A stretch of 57,948 nucleotides of DNA from Bacillota bacterium (GTDB lineage Bacteria > Bacillota > Bacilli > Alicyclobacillales > SLC66). The notes beneath the pieces were generated by a model. That model was not told the DNA's origin. It ran no database searches and saw nothing but the letters and a program-made list of their open reading frames with translations. The DNA lies in contig JAKACV010000012.1 in NCBI GenBank assembly GCA_021821085.1, positions 1 through 57,948 of the forward strand. The letters are read 5' to 3'. Positions 44,165 through 51,494 of this stretch are shown here, piece by piece; the first letter of the stretch is position 1; every line of letters starts with the position of its first letter. The position numbers and the translations under genes were made by a program.

Positions 44165-44986
44165 TCATTCAGTGAGAGATGTCGAGTTAGATGTTGTATT
44201 GCCGTTTGCCTTCCGTCTACGTTCATCCAACCACAGCCAAATACCCGCAATAAGGCCTGCAAGTACCATGGGGATTGCGGTCCATTGCGCTGCATCCCAA
44301 TGGAAGAGGAAGCGCGGGCTATCGCCTCGTAACATTTCAAGAAAGAAGCGCACGATGTTATAACTAATCATATAGTAGACAAAGAGCCATCCTGTTGGCC
44401 ATTTCTTGAGTTTCAACATCATGAGAATCGCAAACAGAATAATGTCAGCTTGTCCCTCCCATAACATGGCAGGCCATAAGGGATGGTTGCCGTACTGTTC
44501 TCGTGCCAGCGTCCCAATCGGATAGAGAACCCCAAAATTGCTGCCGGTGGGCGAACCATATGCACTTCCGTTCATGAAATCGGCATCGCGTCCAATACTT
44601 TGTCCGAGCAAAATCCCTGGAGCGGCCATGTCCGCAAGCAACCAAAACGGAATTTTTTTAATCTTAGCAAAAATCCAACCCGTAACGATTGCACCCACAA
44701 TTCCCCCTTGAATGGAGAGTCCTCCATTCCATACGGCAATGATTTGCCCTGGGTGTTGCGAGTAAAATGCCCAGTCGAAGAAAAAAACTTGCCAAATGCG
44801 AGCGCCGATAACTCCACCAAAAAAGAGTAGGGGTCCAAGGTCAAGCCAAGCTGGGATATATTGTTCTTTTTTTTCTGTCTTAATTACATAGATGGTAAAG
44901 CCGAGTCCTAAAATAAAAGCGGCAAGAAAAATGGTACTGTACGAACGTATAGGAAACCATCCAATGTGAAACCAATACTTATGCAA
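44165..44986 (-). CDS. lgt: Prolipoprotein diacylglyceryl transferase
   Basis: Membrane enzyme transferring diacylglycerol from phosphatidylglycerol to the lipobox Cys, as needed by the binding proteins of this window. 273 residues with seven hydrophobic helices: FHIGWFPIRSYS near the start, WNGGLSIQGGIVGA in the middle, then the signature region SIGRDADFMNGSAYGSPTG. Against the E. coli GR.GNF.NGE signature, Asn146 is Asp and Glu151 is Ser. TTG 44986 is 7 nt from AAGGAGG. Upstream in the same direction are the thioredoxin-like and peroxiredoxin genes, separated by a terminator. Confidence 0.88.
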   Translation of the reverse strand: MHKYWFHIGWFPIRSYSTIFLAAFILGLGFTIYVIKTEKKEQYIPAWLDLGPLLFFGGVIGARIWQVFFFDWAFYSQHPGQIIAVWNGGLSIQGGIVGAIVTGWIFAKIKKIPFWLLADMAAPGILLGQSIGRDADFMNGSAYGSPTGSNFGVLYPIGTLAREQYGNHPLWPAMLWEGQADIILFAILMMLKLKKWPTGWLFVYYMISYNIVRFFLEMLRGDSPRFLFHWDAAQWTAIPMVLAGLIAGIWLWLDERRRKANGNTTSNSTSLTE

Positions 44987-45046
44987 AAGGCAACCTCCTT
45001 GCTTAATATACTTACATGCCACATGGGTGCAAGATAAATTTGATCG

Positions 45047-45078
45047 ATAAAACCCACCAAGGCATGCGCCTCGGTGGG
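45047..45078 (-). terminator. Terminator of the peroxiredoxin/thioredoxin-like operon
   Basis: On the minus strand CCCACCGAGGC pairs with GCCTTGGTGGG around GCAT, followed by TTTTAT. It lies 19 nt after the thioredoxin-like stop and before lgt. Confidence 0.85.
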
Positions 45079-45097
45079 CAACAGGTTGCATGTACGT

Positions 45098-45541
45098 CTA
45101 AGCAAACAACTCTTCTAACCTTTTCCCCACGTTTTGCAATCCCTTATCTCCTGCGGCGCGAAACTTTAAGTTGCCATCATTGTCAAAGAGAAAATAAGCG
45201 GGAACAAATTCATTTTGATATAACTCGGCAACAGCATGCATGTTGTCGACACCAATGAGTTGAGTCATTCCGTACGTTTTGATGTCCTCATGAACCTTTT
45301 GAACTTCCGTATCTGACTCGTAACGCGGCATATGAATAGAGACGAGTTGTAATCCCTTTGGTACATAGATGGCACGATAGCGAGATACTTCAGACATGGT
45401 TTCATGACAGATATGACATGAAACGGCCCAAAAATGAATCAGGATAGGTCGTCCAATGGAAAGTGATGGTGCGGCGTCTACGCCGATCCACTCTGTGGCG
45501 CCATGAAGACCTGGGAATGGAGTTCCAACGCGCATCGGCAT
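45098..45541 (-). CDS. Thioredoxin-like (TlpA/ResA-type) protein
   Basis: 147 residues with thioredoxin fold. The redox motif is C-H-I-C (Cys42-Cys45, in FWAVSCHICHETM), unlike the WCxPC of typical ResA or TlpA. The cis-Pro region reads NEFVPAYFLFDNDG. No signal peptide, so it is probably cytosolic. It starts 12 nt after the peroxiredoxin stop with AAGGTGG in between, so both are one transcript; it may reduce the peroxiredoxin or act on other disulfides (inference). Confidence 0.82.
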   Translation of the reverse strand: MPMRVGTPFPGLHGATEWIGVDAAPSLSIGRPILIHFWAVSCHICHETMSEVSRYRAIYVPKGLQLVSIHMPRYESDTEVQKVHEDIKTYGMTQLIGVDNMHAVAELYQNEFVPAYFLFDNDGNLKFRAAGDKGLQNVGKRLEELFA

Positions 45542-45553
45542 GGTTATACCACC

Positions 45554-46087
45554 TTACAGTGTTTTTTGTCCAGGTTTCCAGTTGGCAGGGCAAAGTCCAC
45601 CCGTTTGCAGCGCTTCAAGCACGCGAAGGGTTTCATCGACGCTGCGACCGATGTTCAGGTCATGAACGACTTGATATTTTAGAACGCCTGCGGGATCAAT
45701 GATGAATAAGCCGCGTAGTGCGACTCCTTCTTCTTCAATAAGTACATCGTAATCTCGACTCACTTGTTTGGTCATATCTGCGCCAAGTGGGAAGCGAATC
45801 TCACCAATGCCGTTTTTATCCCGTGGTGTATTGATCCATGCTTTGTGGCTGTGAACACTGTCTGTGCTTACCCCGAGAATTTCTGCGTCAAGATCAAAAA
45901 ACTCTTGTGCACGATCACTCATCGCCGTGATTTCAGTTGGGCAAACAAAGGTGAAATCCATTGGATAGAAAAACATGACTAACCATTTCCCGCGATAATC
46001 AGATAACTTTACGCGGGTGGACAAATTGGTTAAATCCTTTGTGGAAAGCATGTCGAAGTCAGGTGCTTTATTTCCTACGAGCGGCAT
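45554..46087 (-). CDS. 2-Cys peroxiredoxin (AhpC/Prx1 type)
   Basis: Thiol peroxidase reducing H2O2 and organic hydroperoxides. 177 residues; peroxidatic Cys49 in FTFVCPTE, conserved Arg region near 118, and resolving Cys166 in GGLCPANW close to the C-terminus. ATG 46087 has AAGGAGG 9 nt upstream; a longer frame (to 46120) crosses that site and is rejected. No AhpF is adjacent, so reduction may come from the neighbouring thioredoxin-like protein or general thioredoxin. Confidence 0.93.
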   Translation of the reverse strand: MPLVGNKAPDFDMLSTKDLTNLSTRVKLSDYRGKWLVMFFYPMDFTFVCPTEITAMSDRAQEFFDLDAEILGVSTDSVHSHKAWINTPRDKNGIGEIRFPLGADMTKQVSRDYDVLIEEEGVALRGLFIIDPAGVLKYQVVHDLNIGRSVDETLRVLEALQTGGLCPANWKPGQKTL

Positions 46088-46126
46088 ATGTAAAACCTCC
46101 TTGGCAAAAGTTACAGGCACAATGAT

Positions 46127-46152
46127 GATGCGGCGTTTAAATACGTCGCATC
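46127..46152 (-). promoter_or_regulatory. Leader hairpin of the peroxiredoxin mRNA
   Basis: GATGCG and CGCATC (46127-46132, 46147-46152) pair, extended inward by G/T wobble and CGT/ACG around TTAAAT. It lies in the 5' untranslated region between the promoter at 46176-46204 and the ribosome binding site. Confidence 0.5.
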
Positions 46153-46175
46153 ACTGGCATGTCTATGCACTGTTG

Positions 46176-46204
46176 ATGATAGCATCACACTGTGTGAGAA
46201 TCAA
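46176..46204 (-). promoter_or_regulatory. Promoter of the peroxiredoxin operon
   Basis: Minus strand: TTGATT, 17-nt spacer, TATCAT preceded by TGC (extended -10). No convincing PerR box was recognised around it. Confidence 0.6.
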
Positions 46205-46318
46205 CATGATGAACTTTATTGAATGGATTCTTCGTGCAAACTTTCTAAATAATGGGATGCCACCGTCGGTTCTCATGTTGATTCGGTACAGTTGGTTTCG
46301 TGGTGGTTCAAGAGAGCG

Positions 46319-46717
46319 CTATGAAGGGGAGACCAGTTGTGTGTTGAATTTTGCTTCGTTGTCGATGTGTGTGAGGAGCTGATTGTGTTCATCGACCATA
46401 ACGACGACGGGGTGCAATGACTTTCGTTCTTCTTCGCTGTATTGGCCATAAGACATGATAATCACAAGATCCCCAGGTTCTGCCAATCGTGCTGCCGCAC
46501 CGTTTAGACCAATTTGTCCTGAATCGATTACGCCAGGGATCACATACGTATCGAAACGAGCACCGGTATTAACGTTTACGATTTGTACTAACTCGTTCTC
46601 GAGGATATCGGCCGTATCCATCAATCGTTGATCAATTGTGATACTTCCCATATAGTGTAGATCGGTTTGGGTGACCGTAGCACGGTGAATCTTGGATTTT
46701 AAAAGTGTTCGAAGCAT
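46319..46717 (-). CDS. panD: Aspartate 1-decarboxylase proenzyme PanD
   Basis: Makes beta-alanine for pantothenate and CoA. 132 residues; self-cleavage occurs at Gly24-Ser25 in HYMGSITID, giving the pyruvoyl group on Ser25. Lys9 and Tyr22 are also at their family positions, and GAAARL contains the usual helix start. ATG with AAGAAGG upstream. Monocistronic here; panB and panC are not adjacent. Confidence 0.94.
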   Translation of the reverse strand: MLRTLLKSKIHRATVTQTDLHYMGSITIDQRLMDTADILENELVQIVNVNTGARFDTYVIPGVIDSGQIGLNGAAARLAEPGDLVIIMSYGQYSEEERKSLHPVVVMVDEHNQLLTHIDNEAKFNTQLVSPS

Positions 46718-46761
46718 GAATTGATGCCTTCTTTCGTGTACTCACTTCAGATAACGGCAAT

Positions 46762-46770
46762 AGTATAGCA
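46762..46770 (-). promoter_or_regulatory. Extended -10 promoter of panD
   Basis: Minus strand TGC then TATACT (46767 down to 46762), 45 nt upstream of the ATG; no clear -35. Confidence 0.5.
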
Positions 46771-46884
46771 CAACGTTGATGGATATCAGGGTGAGGACAA
46801 ATGCAGTAGTGAAAAGTAGACTAAAGTGACATGAGATGATCAATTCAACATTATCGTTACTGAAACTTGGTGATTGACTAATGA

Positions 46885-47241
46885 ACATATACAGAAGGAG
46901 AACTGTGGTTGCCATTGTCTATAAGAGGTTGCTCAAAAAGGGTCAAGAACTCTGCGGCGCAGGGCTTCGGCTTGTGCTGGACATGCGTGCTCATGTACCA
47001 CCTATCGTACACTCCGCGCGCATGTCCAGACTTCACCAAACCCCTGCTTGCATCTTACCTCAACCCTTTTTGAACAGGCTCTATAAGTATGGGGATTTCT
47101 GCAGTGCAAGCGAAACATATACAGGCAGTTCCTTTGGTGTTACAACAAACGGAGGAAGCGATGTATGAGGCCAAGCGGACTGGGAAGGACCGATTGGCAA
47201 TCCGCGAGAAAGATCCTTTACGCTTTGCCTTTTACAAATAA
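46885..47241 (+). pseudogene. GGDEF-domain remnant interrupted by repeat copy 3
   Basis: Right of the repeat, one frame reads SMGISAVQAKHIQAV (from 47086) and later EEAMYEAKRTGKDRLAI before TAA 47239-47241. This is the C-terminal end of a GGDEF (diguanylate cyclase) domain: the SIGIS strand and the ADEALYEAKR helix. Left of the repeat, the same frame reads TEGELWLPLSI (46891-46923) after a TGA at 46882. Removing the element plus one TATAA joins them as LPLSISMGIS, the expected strand. No upstream GGDEF sequence remains, so the gene was truncated too. The end overlaps the CoA-binding gene by 24 nt. Confidence 0.75.
46925..47081 (+). mobile_element. 157-bp palindromic MITE-like repeat, copy 3
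   Basis: Flanked by TATAA at 46920-46924 and 47082-47086. Arms 46925-46998 and 47007-47081 around CACCTATC. It carries small changes (GCTCAAAAAGGG at the left end, TCAAG in place of TCGAG) and the TTTTTGAAC right-arm variant. Inserted within GGDEF coding sequence. Confidence 0.88.
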
Positions 47242-47640
47242 ACTGTGCATGACCATGATACACCGATCCATAATCATCGTTTTACCAGCCTTTATGGCCA
47301 TTTCAGCAGCTTCTTCACTGTAAATGCCTTGTTGCGCCCAGATCACCTTACACGCTGTCGGGAGCGCCTCTCGAACGATATCAGGCAGCGCTTCGCTACG
47401 GCGAAAAATATTGATAATATCATAGGGGACAGAGATTTCTTGAAGATTCTTGTATGCAGTTTCACCTAAGACGGATGTGATATTTGGATTTACAGGGATG
47501 ATGCGATACCCGCGACTTTGCATCTCCTGTGCAACGGCGTAACTTTCGCGATCAGGTTGATCAGATAACCCGATCACTGCAATGGTCTTTGCAGACTTTA
47601 AAATAGAAGCAATTTCCTCAGGACTTGGATTTTCAAACAT
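47218..47640 (-). CDS. CoA-binding domain protein (YccU-type)
   Basis: 140-residue Rossmann-fold protein of the CoA_binding_2 family. Early TIAVIGLSDQPDRESYAVA holds the nucleotide loop; a middle IIPVNPNITSVLGE is followed by VIWAQQGIYSEEAAEMA, where the family shows a conserved WxQxG. The end contains MDRCIMV. CoA binding is inferred from fold relatives; no enzymatic role is established. ATG with AAAGGAGG upstream on the minus strand. Its 3' end overlaps the GGDEF remnant. Confidence 0.85.
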   Translation of the reverse strand: MFENPSPEEIASILKSAKTIAVIGLSDQPDRESYAVAQEMQSRGYRIIPVNPNITSVLGETAYKNLQEISVPYDIINIFRRSEALPDIVREALPTACKVIWAQQGIYSEEAAEMAIKAGKTMIMDRCIMVMHSLFVKGKA

Positions 47641-47762
47641 AAGAATGTCCCTCCTTTACCCTGAAGTATACCATTCGTTGTTCTCCCTATCATGATACTC
47701 TCTCTCTACTTCGTATCGGGCTGCACAGATGATCCATTCATCGTATGAAGAAAGTGGGAATC

Positions 47763-47771
47763 TGTTATAAT
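47763..47771 (+). promoter_or_regulatory. Extended -10 box abutting repeat copy 4
   Basis: TGT followed by perfect TATAAT (47766-47771). The TAATA target duplication (47768-47772) is part of the box itself, so the insertion falls just after it and the predicted transcript start (about 47778) lies in the element. Confidence 0.6.
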
Positions 47772-47772
47772 A

Positions 47773-47930
47773 GAGGTTGTTCAAAAAGGGTCGAGAACTC
47801 TGCGGCGCAGGGGCTTCGGCTTGTGCTGGACATGCGTGCTCATGTACCCCCTATCGTACACTCCGCGCGCATGTCCAGACTTCACCAAACCCCTGCTTGC
47901 ATCTTACCTCAACCCTTTTTGAACAGGCTC
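47773..47930 (+). mobile_element. 158-bp palindromic MITE-like repeat, copy 4
   Basis: Flanked by TAATA at 47768-47772 and 47931-47935. One extra G in the second box (GCAGGGGCTT) makes it 158 bp, and the central loop is CCCCTATC instead of CACCTATC. The right end GAACAGGCTC is the consensus form. It lies between a -10 box and the thiolase gene. Confidence 0.88.
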
Positions 47931-47954
47931 TAATAGGGTGAAAACTACGAAAAA

Positions 47955-49136
47955 ATGATGGGAAGTGAGCATGTGTTTGAAGCTGTGATTGTCGATGCGG
48001 TGCGCACGCCGATTGGAAAACGAAATGGAGCGCTGAAGGACACTCATCCAGTAGATCTACTTGCGCATGTTTTGAAGACACTTCTAGGCCGACACCCACT
48101 TTCACCAGAACGTGTTGATGATGTCATTGTGGGCTGTGTAGATCAAATGGGTGAACAAGCAGTGAACATTGGTCGTAACGCGTGGTTATCGGCAGGATTG
48201 CCTGAATCGGTTCCCGCAGTGACACTCGATCGACAGTGTGGTTCTAGTTTGCAAGCGCTTCACTTTGCAGCACAGGGAATTATGTCTGGCGCGTATGATC
48301 TTGTCGTAGCGGCGGGTGTTGAATCGATGACACGTGTGCCGATGTTGCAGACGTTTAGTGAGGATAGCACGCCACTTACAGCAGATCTTATGCGACGTTA
48401 CGGGTTAGAGTCAGGTTGGTTCAATCAGGCCGTCGGTGCAGAGATGATTGCAAATCAATATGGATTAAGCAGGACAGCACTTGATGAATTTGGGTATCGC
48501 AGTCATCAATTAGCGTATGAAGCGCAAAAACGAGGGAATTTTGAGCAGGAGATTATTCCTGTTCCTATTCATAAAGATGGTCAGTCTACATGGTTCAGGG
48601 AAGATGAAGGGATTCGTCCGGAGACCAGTATTGAAAAAATGGCGACACTAAAACCCGCTTTTCCAGGGCTTGATTTGATTACCGCAGGAAATGCAAGTCA
48701 GATCTCTGATGGCGCAAGTGCAGTGCTAATTGCATCCGTGGAGACTGCAAGGGAATTGGGATTAAAACCGCTTGCTCGTTTTGTTTCGTTTGCCGTTGTC
48801 GGTGTAGACCCTGTAACAATGCTAACTGGCCCCATTCCAGCCACGCAAAAGGTACTGCGGCGCGCAGGATTGAGCAGTAGTGATATCGATCTGTTCGAGG
48901 TCAACGAGGCATTTGCATCGGTAGTACTTGCTTGGCAAAAGGAGATTTCGGCCCCGTTGGATCGTGTCAATGTAAATGGTGGCGCTATTGCACTTGGTCA
49001 CCCACTGGGTGCAACAGGCACGCGGATTACGTCGACTTTACTCAGCGCGTTGCGTCGAGAGCAAAAACGCTATGGACTTATGGCAATCTGTGAAGGTGGC
49101 GGTATGGCAAACGCAACGATTATTGAGCGACTTTAG
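47955..49136 (+). CDS. Acetyl-CoA acyltransferase (thiolase)
   Basis: 393-residue degradative/condensing thiolase. Acylated Cys in TLDRQCGSSLQALH near 95, ISDGASAVL and NEAFASVV, the catalytic His in NGGAIALGHPLGATGTR, and the second Cys in CEGGGMANA. ATG 47955 has only a distant AGGGTG; GTG 47973, giving MFEAVIVDAVRTPIGK, has GGAAGTGAG close by and may be the true start. First gene of an operon with an acyl-CoA dehydrogenase and a CoA-transferase, pointing to beta-oxidation or catabolism of a branched or aromatic acid. The chain-length preference is unknown. Confidence 0.9.
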   Translation: MMGSEHVFEAVIVDAVRTPIGKRNGALKDTHPVDLLAHVLKTLLGRHPLSPERVDDVIVGCVDQMGEQAVNIGRNAWLSAGLPESVPAVTLDRQCGSSLQALHFAAQGIMSGAYDLVVAAGVESMTRVPMLQTFSEDSTPLTADLMRRYGLESGWFNQAVGAEMIANQYGLSRTALDEFGYRSHQLAYEAQKRGNFEQEIIPVPIHKDGQSTWFREDEGIRPETSIEKMATLKPAFPGLDLITAGNASQISDGASAVLIASVETARELGLKPLARFVSFAVVGVDPVTMLTGPIPATQKVLRRAGLSSSDIDLFEVNEAFASVVLAWQKEISAPLDRVNVNGGAIALGHPLGATGTRITSTLLSALRREQKRYGLMAICEGGGMANATIIERL

Positions 49137-49168
49137 GCGTTTGAACCTACAGTGAGGTGGGGTTCTTA

Positions 49169-50314
49169 GTGCAGCATCCATATTTGACAGAAGAACATCT
49201 TGCATTCCGGCGTGCACTTCGGAGATTTCTTGACAAAGAGGCCGTCCCCTTTTATGAACAATGGGAAAAAGATGAGCTTGTCCCGCGCTCGTTTTGGGAT
49301 AAATTAGGTGAAAATGGCTTTTTGGCGTCTGCTATCCCTGAAGAATTTGGAGGAGCAGAGGCCGACTTTTCCTATTCTGTGGTGATTGATGAAGAACTGG
49401 AGCGGGTTGGTTCAGGTTTGTCTGGGATCTCTCTCCACAGTGATATTGTGGTTCCGTATTTGTTGGCGTATGGAACAGATGAACAAAAGCAAAGATGGCT
49501 TCCGGGATGTGCGTCTGGTGCCATCATTACAGCGATTGCCATGACTGAACCAGGGGCCGGATCGGATCTTGCCGGCGTTCGTACAACCGCTATTCGCGAC
49601 GGTCATGAATATGTGTTGAATGGGCAAAAAACCTTTATCACAAATGGCATTCAGTCCGATCTCGTGCTCGTCGTTTGCAAAACAGGCTCAGCGGCATATC
49701 CTCCTCATCAGGGGATGAGCCTGATATGGGTGGAACGTGGCACGCCAGGGTTCACACGTGGCAGACAACTCCGCAAGATCGGACAGCACTGTCAAGATAC
49801 GGCAGAGTTGGTATTTGATCAATGTCACGTTCCAGTTAGTCATTTGCTTGGTGAGGAAGGTAAAGGATTTCAGTATTTAACAGAGAAATTACAGCAGGAA
49901 CGGCTTGTGGTGGGTATTGCGGCACAAATCACAGCAGAAGAAGTACTTCAGGAAACCATAAACTACGTGAAAAGCAGAGAAGCGTTTGGTCAATCTATCA
50001 GCAAATTTCAAAATACTCGCTTTACCTTGGCTGAATTGTCTACAAAAGTTCGCATTAATCGAACGTATCTTGACCAGTTGATTGCACGTCACTTGGCACA
50101 TGAGGTAATTGTAGAAGATGTCTCAATGGCTAAGTGGTGGTTGACAGATGTCGCAAAGGACGTTGTGAATTCCTGTCTCCAATTGCATGGCGGATATGGA
50201 TACATGGAGGAGTATAGCATTGCAAGGAGATATCGTGATGTTGTGGTGATGTCGATCTATGCAGGTACGAATGAGATTATGAAGACGATTATTGCAAAGC
50301 ATTTGGGTTTATAG
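49169..50314 (+). CDS. Acyl-CoA dehydrogenase
   Basis: FAD enzyme introducing a trans-2 double bond into acyl-CoA. 381 residues: an N-terminal helical domain, AMTEPGAGSDLAGVRTTA and FITNG flavin-contacting motifs, and a C-terminal helical domain with LQLHGGYGYMEEY and the YAGTNEIMK end. In this group the catalytic base varies in position; E in the final GTNE region is characteristic. GTG 49169 is 7 nt after GAGGTGGGG; GTG 49157 lies inside that site. The gap to thiolase is 32 nt. Confidence 0.92.
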   Translation: MQHPYLTEEHLAFRRALRRFLDKEAVPFYEQWEKDELVPRSFWDKLGENGFLASAIPEEFGGAEADFSYSVVIDEELERVGSGLSGISLHSDIVVPYLLAYGTDEQKQRWLPGCASGAIITAIAMTEPGAGSDLAGVRTTAIRDGHEYVLNGQKTFITNGIQSDLVLVVCKTGSAAYPPHQGMSLIWVERGTPGFTRGRQLRKIGQHCQDTAELVFDQCHVPVSHLLGEEGKGFQYLTEKLQQERLVVGIAAQITAEEVLQETINYVKSREAFGQSISKFQNTRFTLAELSTKVRINRTYLDQLIARHLAHEVIVEDVSMAKWWLTDVAKDVVNSCLQLHGGYGYMEEYSIARRYRDVVVMSIYAGTNEIMKTIIAKHLGL

Positions 50315-50339
50315 CAATGTGAGGGAAGGTGAAGTTCTT

Positions 50340-51422
50340 GTGTTGTTGGAAGGCCTGATTGTGGTAGATTTCACGCAATTACTTCCTGGTCCCTATGCGA
50401 CTCTACGGCTCGCTGACTTAGGTGCGCATGTCATCAAGATTGAACCGCCAAACGGGGATCCGGCACGCACATTAAGCTCGGACAGAGCTCCAGCCGGTGT
50501 CGTTTTTCTTGCAAATAATCGCAACAAGGAGAGTGTCAGGCTTGATCTGTTGCAAGACGAGGATGTAAAGACGGCACAACGTTTGATCGCTGAGGCTGAT
50601 GTGGTGATTGAAGGCTTTCGTCCAGGAGTGGCACAACGACTCGGTGTTGGTTATGAGCAGGCTATACGTCTCAATCCACGAATTATTTATTGCTCATTGA
50701 CTGGCTATGGTCAAATCGGAGAAGCCCGGAAACTGGCTGGCCACGATCTGAATTATATGGCTGCGAGTGGCATGTTATCGCATATAGTAGATGCTGATGG
50801 TCATCCTGTTGTGCCGCGCTTTCAATTGGCGGATCATCTTGGAGCTCTTGGTGCAACCGAAGCGATCTTGGCTGGCTTGTATCAAAGAGAGCATTCTGGT
50901 GTAGGATGTTATCAAGATATCAGTATGACAGATATTTTGATGGGAATGATGACTACTCATGCGCTCGTATCCCAGTTTTATGGACATGATGCTGGGATTA
51001 CATCTCTGTCAGGTCATGTAGTTTGTTATCGAATATACGAGACGAGTGATCAGCGTTTTGTCAGTCTGGGTGCACTTGAGTTAAAGTTTTGGCGGAATTT
51101 TTGCCATGCCGTGGCTCATCCAGAGTGGATTGATGCACACATGAGTCCCGCTATTGAAAAAAATGCGGTCTATGTGAAGCTGCGCGATCTATTTAAGACA
51201 CAAGACCTTGTCTACTGGACTGCGCTCGGCACACAAGCAGATTGTTGCATGCAGCCCGTGTTAACCGTTTCAGAGGCACTCTCTAGTTCGCGCGCCAAGG
51301 AAACGGGCGTTTCATTTCTGATGGATACAGTGGCTTTTGGGCAATTGCGACAGGTGCGGACAATGGCTGGAGGTGCAACTACCCACTTTGACACATCCAA
51401 TCAAAGACAACCACCTACTTGA
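50340..51422 (+). CDS. CaiB/BaiF-type (family III) CoA-transferase
   Basis: 360 residues. LPGPYATLRLADLGAHVIKIEPP at the N-terminus, NRNKESVRLDL, the nucleophilic Asp in AGHDLNYMAASG near 136, and QLADHLGALGATEAIL. The family moves CoA between acids, or racemises 2-methylacyl-CoA; which one applies is not visible. GTG 50340 is 7 nt after AGGTGA and 25 nt after the dehydrogenase stop, so it is the third gene of the operon, probably activating the substrate degraded by the other two (inference). Confidence 0.88.
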   Translation: MLLEGLIVVDFTQLLPGPYATLRLADLGAHVIKIEPPNGDPARTLSSDRAPAGVVFLANNRNKESVRLDLLQDEDVKTAQRLIAEADVVIEGFRPGVAQRLGVGYEQAIRLNPRIIYCSLTGYGQIGEARKLAGHDLNYMAASGMLSHIVDADGHPVVPRFQLADHLGALGATEAILAGLYQREHSGVGCYQDISMTDILMGMMTTHALVSQFYGHDAGITSLSGHVVCYRIYETSDQRFVSLGALELKFWRNFCHAVAHPEWIDAHMSPAIEKNAVYVKLRDLFKTQDLVYWTALGTQADCCMQPVLTVSEALSSSRAKETGVSFLMDTVAFGQLRQVRTMAGGATTHFDTSNQRQPPT

Positions 51423-51440
51423 AAGAGTGAGTGGTTGTCT
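51405..51440. terminator. Hairpin at the end of the thiolase operon
   Basis: AGACAACCAC pairs with GTGGTTGTCT across 16 nt. It overlaps the last codons of the CoA-transferase and has no T-run, so it is at best a weak terminator. It lies before the convergent lrgB. Confidence 0.45.
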
Positions 51441-51494
51441 GAATGAACGCAGAAGTCACCGCGAATGTAGCAGATACGTTTGCAGTGACTTCAC

